Origin: CAZAGO01 sp964485045
GTDB lineage: Archaea; Nanobdellota; Nanobdellia; Pacearchaeales; GW2011-AR1
Assembly: GCA_964485045.1 (NCBI GenBank)
Contig: CAZAGO010000008.1
Location: 1-29,224 of the forward strand
Length of the DNA stretch: 29,224 bases
Reading direction: 5' to 3'
The notes below the pieces were generated by a model, which had not been told where the DNA came from, made no database searches, and saw only the letters and a list, made by a program, of their open reading frames with translations. The position numbers and the translations under genes were made by a program. Of this stretch, positions 1 through 5,675 are shown one piece after another (the stretch's first letter is position 1; the number at the start of each line of letters is the position of its first letter).

Positions 1-19
1 TTTATTTTCCTCTTGAAAA

Positions 20-658
20 TTATGGTATTCTTCTAGGCAACCATATTTTTTCATTAGATTTTTCTATTTTTTCTGCGACTTGAAGCTTTTTCTTTTTCGT
101 ATTTTTTTCGTATTTTTTTTCTTCTAGTTCTTTTTGAATTTCTTTTAGGTCTTTTTCTTTTGCTTTTATTCTAGGAGAATTTTCGTTTTCTTCTTTATAT
201 ATTGGTAGTACATTTATTATTTCATGCCCCATGAAATTTGAGAAGAATATTTTAATTTTTTTTGGTTTAAAGATTTTTTTAATTTTTTTTGATTCTTTTC
301 TTGCAAGAGTGTATGCTTGGTTTGGGACGTGTCTCGATTCTGTTATATGCTTTTTTGGAATAATAAGCGTGTGTCCTTTTGAAATAGGATTTATTTCTAG
401 GATAGCAATAGCCATTTTATTTTCACTTGTTTTGTAAGAAGAAATTTTTCCAGAAATTATTGAACAAAAAAGACAAGAGTTTTTTTTATTTTCCTCTTCT
501 TTTATTAATTTATTCTTTTTTAAAAAAGATTCTAATTCTTCTTCATTCATATTATTTATTTTATCTATTGCGTCTTCTTTTTTTTCTTCTGGAAAAGATG
601 TTTCTATTTGGTTAATTAGTTGCTCTTTTATATCTTGCATTTGTTCTCTAGTTAACAT
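20..658 (-). CDS. HIT (histidine triad)-like protein with degenerate catalytic motif
   Basis: A 212-residue protein of the HIT superfamily, whose members normally hydrolyse nucleotide phosphoramidates or dinucleotides. Residues 1-60 form a charged helical extension that is not part of the HIT fold. A C-x2-C pair (C62, C65) and the segment ISKGHTLIIPKKHI (92-105) are the recognisable HIT core. The catalytic triad H-x-H-x-H is degenerate: around 145 the sequence reads GHEIINVLP, so only H145 remains and the second and third His are I147 and N149. Residues 155-200 are lysine/glutamate-rich and probably coiled coil, and the protein ends in RRIP. A TATA box lies 26 bases before the start. I infer a nucleotide- or RNA-binding protein rather than an active hydrolase. 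Confidence 0.75.
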   Translation of the reverse strand: MLTREQMQDIKEQLINQIETSFPEEKKEDAIDKINNMNEEELESFLKKNKLIKEEENKKNSCLFCSIISGKISSYKTSENKMAIAILEINPISKGHTLIIPKKHITESRHVPNQAYTLARKESKKIKKIFKPKKIKIFFSNFMGHEIINVLPIYKEENENSPRIKAKEKDLKEIQKELEEKKYEKNTKKKKLQVAEKIEKSNEKIWLPRRIP

Positions 659-679
659 TCTTAAAAGAATTATTTATAA

Positions 680-689
680 TTTATAAATC
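680..689 (-). promoter_or_regulatory. TATA box for the HIT-like gene
   Basis: On the minus strand this reads GATTTATAAA, centred 26 bases before the ATG at 658. This spacing recurs through the window and points to leaderless transcription. Confidence 0.55.
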
Positions 690-698
690 TTGATGGGC

Positions 699-971
699 TT
701 ATCCAAAAGCTCTTCTCATATCAATCACTTGCACAGAATTAACGCCTTCAATTTTCTCTAGTTCTCTTTCAATAGGCTCAAGTTCAAAATTTTCATCTAA
801 TGCAAAAGAAACTAAAATTGCTTTCAATCCGAAAGCAATATTTTCCTCTTCAAACCTATGGTTCGTTCCTTTTCCAGAGATTATTTTTTCTTCTGCTTCT
901 TTTTTTATTCTTTCAAGATCTTCTTCTATAGATGAAGGCATTATTTTTATTTTTATTACTGCTATTCCCAT
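699..971 (-). CDS. ef1b: Translation elongation factor aEF-1 beta
   Basis: A 90-residue protein matching archaeal EF-1 beta, the guanine-nucleotide exchange factor for aEF-1A. It has the family's short ferredoxin-like fold: an N-terminal strand (AVIKIKIMPSS), a charged helix, the FGLKAILVSF strand region in the middle, and the closing segment IEGVNSVQVIDMRRAFG that resembles the conserved C-terminus. The length is normal for archaeal members, which lack the N-terminal domain of eukaryotic EF-1 beta. The gene stands between the HIT gene (40 bases away) and a divergent prepilin peptidase gene, with its own TATA box 25 bases before the start. Confidence 0.9.
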   Translation of the reverse strand: MGIAVIKIKIMPSSIEEDLERIKKEAEEKIISGKGTNHRFEEENIAFGLKAILVSFALDENFELEPIERELEKIEGVNSVQVIDMRRAFG

Positions 972-991
972 TTTCTTTATAAAAAAAAGAG

Positions 992-1001
992 TTTTATAAA
1001 C
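992..1001 (-). promoter_or_regulatory. TATA box for aEF-1 beta
   Basis: On the minus strand this reads GTTTATAAAA, centred 25 bases before the ATG at 971, consistent with a leaderless mRNA. Confidence 0.6.
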
Positions 1002-1062
1002 TTGTTGATTTTGTATGGGTTGCTATTAAAAATTTATTAGTTTATAGTTTTGTTTAGAAAGA

Positions 1063-1070
1063 CTTAAATT
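1063..1070 (+). promoter_or_regulatory. TATA-like box for the A24 peptidase gene
   Basis: CTTAAATT centred about 25 bases before the ATG at 1092. No Shine-Dalgarno sequence is visible, so a leaderless transcript is likely. Confidence 0.45.
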
Positions 1071-1091
1071 GACCTTTTTTCTTTTTATTAT

Positions 1092-2228
1092 ATGGATTTT
1101 TTATTAATGGCTCTTTTGCCAGCTATATTATTTATAGGAATAATTACCTCTTATCAAGATTTTAAGTATGGAAAAATAAAAAATAAGTGGATTATTTTTG
1201 GATTGATTTATACTTTATTTATTTATTTATTTTTTCTTTTATTTTATTCTTCTTTTGGAGGGATTAATATAAAATATCTTGCTCATTTAGGAGTAAATAT
1301 TCTCTTTGCTATTTTTGTAGGGTTTGGTTTATGGAATCTAAAAGTTTGGGCTGCAGGAGATGGTAAATTATTCATTGTTTATTCTTTTTTGGTACCTCTT
1401 TCAGTTTATGCTTCTAGTTCTCAAAGTTGGTTTCCATCTTTAGATATTATAGTAAACACTTTTTCTTTAGCTTTTATTTTTCTTCTAATTGTTCTTTTTT
1501 TAAAAAGCCCATTAAATTCTTTAAGTAGAATAGGGTATGCTTCAATTAAGAATTATTTTCAACCTAAACCTTTATTCTTTGGAGCAATTACTCTTTTTTC
1601 GCTTATGTGGATATTTGGTTTTTTTCTCTCTTTTTTTAACCCAAGCAATATTCTATTAATTATGTTTATATTTCTTATACTCTTTTTACTTATTCCTAAA
1701 AAATATCAAGATAAAATAAATTATTTGTTTTTATTTTTGGCTTTATTAAGATTTTTTTTAGATAAATCTGTTTATTCTATTACTTCTTGGAAAACTTTTT
1801 TTATCTTGTTTCTTTTATTTTTTATTTTAAGAGGAATTTTAGGAAAACTATTAGATACATTAGGCCAGGAATTTTTTAGTAAAGATGTGGAAGTTGATAA
1901 ATTAAAAGAGGGAATGGTTTTGAGTAAATCAATTGTTAAATTAAGCAAATTAGAATTTAATCACCTAAAAAACAAAAAAGAGCAAATAGTATGTTACAAA
2001 GGGAAGTATTATACTCAAGTTCCAAAAACTTTTTTCAATTTAGATGAATTTATTAAAGAATCTTCAGAAGGTTTAACTAAAACTCAAATTAATCTAATTA
2101 AATTAATGGGTTTTAAAAAATTAAAAATAAGTAGAACAACCTCTTTTGCATCATTTATGTTCTTGGGTGTTTTATTTATCCTTTTCTTAAGAGAAAATAT
2201 TTTTTCATTTTTAAGAGGTATTTTTTAA
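1092..2228 (+). CDS. Type A24 prepilin/preflagellin peptidase-like membrane protease
   Basis: A 378-residue polytopic membrane protein. A24 peptidases are aspartic proteases in the cytoplasmic membrane that cut class III signal peptides of archaeal pilins and archaellins. The first catalytic Asp is D23 in YQDFKYGKIKNKW, the second lies near residue 91 in WAAGDGKLF, a variant of the GxGD motif. About eight hydrophobic segments follow in residues 1-260. A soluble domain (about 270-350, beginning VDKLKEGMVLSKSIV) and a last membrane helix complete it. That C-terminal part makes it longer than minimal A24 enzymes. No pilin or archaellin gene adjoins it. It lies just upstream of the Hxs operon, but that operon has its own TATA box, so a functional link is only possible. 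The family call is firm, the substrate unknown. Confidence 0.8.
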   Translation: MDFLLMALLPAILFIGIITSYQDFKYGKIKNKWIIFGLIYTLFIYLFFLLFYSSFGGINIKYLAHLGVNILFAIFVGFGLWNLKVWAAGDGKLFIVYSFLVPLSVYASSSQSWFPSLDIIVNTFSLAFIFLLIVLFLKSPLNSLSRIGYASIKNYFQPKPLFFGAITLFSLMWIFGFFLSFFNPSNILLIMFIFLILFLLIPKKYQDKINYLFLFLALLRFFLDKSVYSITSWKTFFILFLLFFILRGILGKLLDTLGQEFFSKDVEVDKLKEGMVLSKSIVKLSKLEFNHLKNKKEQIVCYKGKYYTQVPKTFFNLDEFIKESSEGLTKTQINLIKLMGFKKLKISRTTSFASFMFLGVLFILFLRENIFSFLRGIF

Positions 2229-2237
2229 AATAAATAA

Positions 2238-2246
2238 GTTTAAAAG
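2238..2246 (+). promoter_or_regulatory. TATA box for the Hxs operon
   Basis: GTTTAAAAG centred about 27 bases before the ATG at 2269, in the 40-base gap after the peptidase gene. It suggests the Hxs operon starts its own transcript. Confidence 0.5.
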
Positions 2247-2268
2247 AGTTATTGTTCTTTTAAAAAAG

Positions 2269-2724
2269 ATGGTTGGAAAATATCAAATTAATGAAAAAGA
2301 AAATTGTGTTATTATCTCAATTGATCCTCAAATTTATCATTTAGATATAATTTATACTGCTGCCTATGTTTTTTTAGAAAAAGCGTATATTTTTCTTGAG
2401 GGAGATGTAAATAAAGAAATTATTGTTAAATTAACTCAAAAAGTGCCCCTTGATAAAGGGAATTTAGATCTTTTAGGTAAGGATTTTCTTAATGAACTTA
2501 TTAATTATTCTTTTTACAAAAATCAAGCTGAAAAGACAAAAGAATTAAGACAAACTCTTTTGCAAAGAGCGCTTTTGACAAATCTTGAAGAAGAAGATTT
2601 AGAAGATTTAGAAGATTTAGAAGATTTAGAGGACCTAGAAGAAATATTTGATGATCCAGAAGGCATTGCAATTCCTTGGGAAGAAAAGTATGGTAAAGAG
2701 AGCAAATTAGAAAAAAATGATTAA
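2269..2724 (+). CDS. hxsD: His-Xaa-Ser system protein HxsD with acidic repeat tail
   Basis: A 151-residue protein. Residues 12-105 match what I recall of HxsD, the small non-enzymatic partner in His-Xaa-Ser peptide maturation: IDPQIYHLDIIYTAAYVFLEKAYIFLE, then DFLNELINYSFYKN and LRQTLLQRAL, corresponding to the family's FLNxL and LR...LLxxA signatures. It may act as a chaperone or recognition protein for the precursor or the radical SAM maturases; that role is inference. Beyond the family domain there is a strongly acidic tail with five tandem EDL triplets (residues 109-123), encoded by a 9-base repeat. It is the first gene of the operon; its end overlaps the next start, implying translational coupling. 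The call rests on motif similarity plus the adjacent HxsB and H-x-S repeat peptide. Confidence 0.8.
   Translation: MVGKYQINEKENCVIISIDPQIYHLDIIYTAAYVFLEKAYIFLEGDVNKEIIVKLTQKVPLDKGNLDLLGKDFLNELINYSFYKNQAEKTKELRQTLLQRALLTNLEEEDLEDLEDLEDLEDLEEIFDDPEGIAIPWEEKYGKESKLEKND
2593..2637 (+). repeat. Five 9-base tandem repeats coding for EDL
   Basis: GAAGATTTA is repeated four times exactly and a fifth time as GAGGACCTA, all in frame inside hxsD. It encodes five Glu-Asp-Leu triplets in the acidic tail. Copy number could vary between strains by slippage. Confidence 0.9.
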
Positions 2725-2956
2725 TACACAAATTAAATGCAGTTCTATTTTAATTTTAAAAAAAGATTTTTATAGCATTGATGCAATAAATGAAACTTTA
2801 GAGCTTTTTAAAAAAATTTGTTTGTTAGAATTAAAAGAAGATAACAAGGCAATTTTTATTTCTTTTATTTCAGAAGAAGATATGGATTTAGATATTTTAA
2901 AACAAGAATTTTCTAATTATGTTTTAGGACTAATGAAAAATAAATCTCTTGTTTAA
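2717..2956 (+). CDS. Short HxsD-like protein
   Basis: A 79-residue protein starting at an ATG that overlaps the last eight bases of hxsD and ending one base before the hxsB ATG. It looks like a shortened relative of HxsD: LKKDFYSIDAINETLELF aligns with the DPQIYHLDIIYTAAYVF region of its neighbour, and EFSNYVLGLMKN with DFLNELINYSFYKN. It lacks the LR...LLQRAL helix and the acidic tail. A pair of HxsD-type proteins could form a heterodimer for precursor binding or for docking two radical SAM enzymes, but this is inference. The alternative, an unrelated PqqD-like recognition protein, fits less well because I see no winged-helix pattern. The position inside the operon is firm, the family moderately so. 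Confidence 0.6.
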   Translation: MINTQIKCSSILILKKDFYSIDAINETLELFKKICLLELKEDNKAIFISFISEEDMDLDILKQEFSNYVLGLMKNKSLV

Positions 2957-2957
2957 A

Positions 2958-4415
2958 ATGGAAAAATATTTTTTGAATAATTATCGGAGCAAACAATTCG
3001 GAAAGGATTTTCTTATTGTTACCGATCATGGATCTTTTGTTTTTTTAAATGAGCAGAATTTTAATTTACTTAAAAATGAGAATTTTAAAGATGGAGAATT
3101 ATTTAGGCTCCTTGAAGAAAAAGGTATTATCATAACTGAAAAAAATAAAAAAGAGATTCTTACTTCTATTAAAAAAAGGAGGGATTTTTTATATAATGGT
3201 GTTAGTTTGCATATAATTATACCTACTTTAAGATGTAATCAAAAGTGTGTTTATTGTCATGCTAGTTCAAATCCTTTGGATCAAAAAGGATGTGATATGG
3301 ATAAAGAGACAGCAAAAAAAACGGTAGATTTTATTTTTCAAAGCCCTTCGAAACACGTTGCTATTGAATTTCAAGGAGGGGAACCTTTGCTTAATTTTGA
3401 AATTGTGGAGTATGTTATAAAATATGCAAAAGATTTAAATAAAAAATATGGAAAGGATTTGATTTTTAGGATAGTTTCAAATCTTACTTTACTCGATGAT
3501 TATAAGTTAGATTTTTTAATTAAAGAGGGTGTTGGAATTTGTACTTCTTTAGATGGGCCAGAATTTCTTCATGATAAAAATAGGCCTTTTTTGGCTGGGG
3601 GTAAGTCTTATTCTATTGTTAGTAAAAAAATAAAGGATTTGGTTCAAATATACAAAAAAAGGAATATTAAATTTGAAAGAGCAAATGCTCTTATTACAAT
3701 TACAAATGATTCTCTCAAATATCCTAAGGAAATAATAGATGAATATATTAAATTAGGGCTTAGTGAAATTCATTTAAGATTTTTGAATAATTTAGGTGAT
3801 GCTCGTCCTGTTTGGTCAGATATTGCTTATTCTCCAGAGCAGTTTATTGAGTTTTGGAAAAAGTCTCTTGATTATATTTTAGAATTAAATAAAAAAGGTA
3901 TTTTTTTTAGAGAAAGATCTTCTCTTATAATAATTCAAAAAATTTTAACTGAATCAGATCCAAATTTTTTAGATATTAGAAGTCCTTGTGGGGCAGCAAT
4001 TGGGCAATTATCTTATACCCCCCAAGGGAAAATTTTTAGCTGTGATGAAGCAAGAATGGTTGGAGAAGATTTATTTAATTTAGGAAGCGTTAAAAATGAT
4101 AATTATAAAGAGGTGGTTTCTTCACCACAAACTTGTGCTCTTGTGTCTTCTTCTATGAATGAAGGGTATATTTGTGATTATTGTGTTTACAAACCCTATT
4201 GTGGAATTTGTCCTGTTTGTAATTTTGTAGAACAAGGCACTATTATTGCAAAAATTCCTGAGACTGCTAGGTGCAAGATTTATAAAGAACAATTTTCTTA
4301 TATCTTTAGTAAAGTTTTGGATCCAAAAAATAAGTCTATTTTTTTGGATTGGTTAAATAAAGATAATCCAGAAAATGAAGAAAAAAGAGAGCAATTTAAT
4401 TTTTCCAAAAGTTAG
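2958..4415 (+). CDS. hxsB: His-Xaa-Ser system radical SAM maturase HxsB
   Basis: A 485-residue radical SAM enzyme expected to modify the H-x-S repeat peptide encoded just downstream. The N-terminal 80 residues (SKQFGKDFLIVTDHGSFVFL) resemble the leader-binding region of HxsB. C93, C97 and C100 in TLRCNQKCVYCHAS bind the SAM-cleaving 4Fe-4S cluster, and EFQGGEPLLNF is the GGE motif in the wording typical of HxsB. The C-terminal SPASM-like region carries many cysteines (SPCGAA, FSCDEA, YICDYCVYKPYCGICPVC, ARCKI) for auxiliary clusters. The start was set to the ATG one base after the preceding stop; an in-frame TTG at 2949 is possible. The gene overlaps hxsA by 41 bases. The described system also has a second radical SAM protein, HxsC, not firmly identified here. 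Confidence 0.88.
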   Translation: MEKYFLNNYRSKQFGKDFLIVTDHGSFVFLNEQNFNLLKNENFKDGELFRLLEEKGIIITEKNKKEILTSIKKRRDFLYNGVSLHIIIPTLRCNQKCVYCHASSNPLDQKGCDMDKETAKKTVDFIFQSPSKHVAIEFQGGEPLLNFEIVEYVIKYAKDLNKKYGKDLIFRIVSNLTLLDDYKLDFLIKEGVGICTSLDGPEFLHDKNRPFLAGGKSYSIVSKKIKDLVQIYKKRNIKFERANALITITNDSLKYPKEIIDEYIKLGLSEIHLRFLNNLGDARPVWSDIAYSPEQFIEFWKKSLDYILELNKKGIFFRERSSLIIIQKILTESDPNFLDIRSPCGAAIGQLSYTPQGKIFSCDEARMVGEDLFNLGSVKNDNYKEVVSSPQTCALVSSSMNEGYICDYCVYKPYCGICPVCNFVEQGTIIAKIPETARCKIYKEQFSYIFSKVLDPKNKSIFLDWLNKDNPENEEKREQFNFSKS

Positions 4416-4659
4416 AAAGAAAATTAGTTCTTTTTTAGTTGGAGAGGAAGGAAGGATTTCTAAGCAGTCTTTACTTAAGACAGGAATGCTTGTTGGAACT
4501 CTTGGTGTTGCAATTCCTTCTGCTTCAGCAGCAGATAGTCTCTCTTTAGGTTCTTATAGTGGTGGATCTGCTACGGCGACTCATTCAAGTCACTCAAGTC
4601 ACTCAAGTCACTCAAGTCACTCAAGTCACGCAAGTCACGGAAGTCACAATAGTTGGTAA
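4375..4659 (+). CDS. hxsA: His-Xaa-Ser repeat precursor peptide (HxsA-like)
   Basis: A 94-residue precursor and the evident substrate of HxsB. Residues 10-35 form a charged leader (KKISSFLVGEEGRISKQS), 36-53 a hydrophobic stretch ending in SASAA that looks like a signal or transmembrane segment with a possible cleavage site, and 54-69 a Ser/Gly linker. The core is eight back-to-back H-x-S triplets from residue 70 to 93 (five HSS, then HAS, HGS and HNS) followed by a final Trp. HxsA proteins in bacteria are usually longer and carry a cell-wall-binding domain; here the peptide is nearly only leader plus core. The 41-base overlap with hxsB couples synthesis of substrate and enzyme. The modified product is probably exported; the chemical modification cannot be read from sequence. 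Confidence 0.85.
   Translation: MKKKESNLIFPKVRKKISSFLVGEEGRISKQSLLKTGMLVGTLGVAIPSASAADSLSLGSYSGGSATATHSSHSSHSSHSSHSSHASHGSHNSW
4582..4653 (+). repeat. Eight 9-base tandem repeats coding for H-x-S
   Basis: The unit is CACTCAAGT, with one CAT variant at the first copy and changes in the middle codon of copies six to eight (GCA, GGA, AAT). It is in frame in the precursor gene and encodes the eight His-Xaa-Ser triplets. It is a coding repeat, not a CRISPR array. Confidence 0.95.
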
Positions 4660-4661
4660 TA

Positions 4662-5603
4662 ATGATGGATGGTGCTGAATTTAACAATTTTGGAAATGAA
4701 GCACCGGTAAAAAGAAGGTACTTTGTAATTTTTATTGTTTTTTTTGTTTTGGCTGTATTTTTGGTTCTTTTCATTGTAATTACTCCAAATAAAATTAAAT
4801 GTTTGTTTAACGATTACTATTGTTTTGAAAAGAATATAAATGAATTTGATATAAACCAAAACAATTCCCTCATTGATTATAGTAAAGTAAATTGTAGTAT
4901 TGTTTCATGTGAGGATAATCAAGATTGGGTCAAGTGTAATGGGACTTCTGTTGAGCGTCAAGCTTGTTTAGAATATATTGAAGAAAATATTCTTAAATTA
5001 GATCTAGAATTTTTAAAAAAAGAAGAGGATAAGTTTTGTCAGATGATGATTGAAAATAATTTTTCCTGTGAAAGTATAGAGGAATCAAGGTTAAAAAACA
5101 TGTGTTTAGTTTATCCTTTTTTCTTAAAGTTATTTTCTCAGAAAAATGAAAGTTCTTGTAAAGATCCTGTTATTAATCAACTGAATTTAGAAGTTGAAAA
5201 GTATATAAAAGATTCTGATATTAATGAACTAGATTTAGATACGCATGCGTCTAGCTTTACCGAAGAAGTTTGTATGAACGTCCTTAATGCGATTAAAAAT
5301 GGAAACAAGAATAAGTGCGAATCTTCTCTTTGTGTGGAGATTTTTAATTTTTATGTGGGAATTGAGCAAGATAATTGTCAACTTATTGAAAGTGAAAATT
5401 CTAAATATAATTGTGAATATCTAGACAATATTCTTAAATCAAATTCATGTCAGTATACTTTTTCTTACGATATTTATTATGAACTTATGGGAGTTGTAAA
5501 CAATGATAAAAGCTATTGTAATAAAATTATTCACCCAATCGGAGTAGAAGGTTGTTTAGAAGATAAATGGGATGAGAATTATCGTTTTCCGATATTTTTT
5601 TAA
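4662..5603 (+). CDS. Membrane-anchored cysteine-rich protein of the Hxs operon
   Basis: I do not recognise a family. The protein is about 313 residues. After a short cytoplasmic start and KRR there is one strong membrane helix (RYFVIFIVFFVLAVFLVLFIVI, about residues 19-40), and the rest should face outside the cell. That outer part holds about 18 cysteines spaced through acidic, Asn-rich sequence, for example KCLFNDYYC and KCESSLC, which suggests disulfides or metal sites. An upstream in-frame TTG at 4653 overlaps the hxsA stop, but the tandem ATGs at 4662 and 4665 are more likely starts. It follows hxsA by two bases and so belongs to the operon. It could be a surface partner, processing factor or a second substrate of the maturation enzymes; this is inference. 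Confidence 0.75.
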   Translation: MMDGAEFNNFGNEAPVKRRYFVIFIVFFVLAVFLVLFIVITPNKIKCLFNDYYCFEKNINEFDINQNNSLIDYSKVNCSIVSCEDNQDWVKCNGTSVERQACLEYIEENILKLDLEFLKKEEDKFCQMMIENNFSCESIEESRLKNMCLVYPFFLKLFSQKNESSCKDPVINQLNLEVEKYIKDSDINELDLDTHASSFTEEVCMNVLNAIKNGNKNKCESSLCVEIFNFYVGIEQDNCQLIESENSKYNCEYLDNILKSNSCQYTFSYDIYYELMGVVNNDKSYCNKIIHPIGVEGCLEDKWDENYRFPIFF

Positions 5604-5615
5604 TGTTTTATTTTA

Positions 5616-5639
5616 AATGAAAATGTTTTTAATTTCATT
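5616..5639 (+). terminator. Possible hairpin at the end of the Hxs operon
   Basis: AATGAAA at 5616-5622 pairs with TTTCATT at 5633-5639 around a 10-base loop containing a T run. It sits 12 bases after the last Hxs operon gene and before the radical SAM/methyltransferase gene. The stem is short and AT-rich, so its role in termination is weakly supported. Confidence 0.3.
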
Positions 5640-5656
5640 AAATTTTAATGTATTCT

Positions 5657-5664
5657 AAGGAGAT
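5657..5664 (+). promoter_or_regulatory. Shine-Dalgarno-like ribosome binding site
   Basis: AAGGAGAT ends 11 bases before the ATG at 5676. Most other genes here have no such site and seem leaderless, so this gene probably has a leadered mRNA. A TATA-like stretch, TTTTAAAT, lies at 5611-5618. Confidence 0.6.
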
Positions 5665-5675
5665 CATTTTGTAAA

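Noticed and set aside
2501..2731. Minus-strand frames rich in Leu or Ser across the EDL repeat
   Set aside because: They are antisense readings of the 9-base repeat in hxsD; the plus frame has family motifs and operon context.
2717..2956. PqqD-like recognition protein
   Set aside because: No winged-helix pattern is evident and its segments align better with the neighbouring HxsD.
4582..4653. Short tandem repeat resembling an array
   Set aside because: Nine-base units without spacers that stay in frame in the precursor gene; not CRISPR.
4571..4859. Minus-strand frames across the H-x-S repeat
   Set aside because: They read the repeat antisense (RDLSDLSDL) and have no start context or family similarity.
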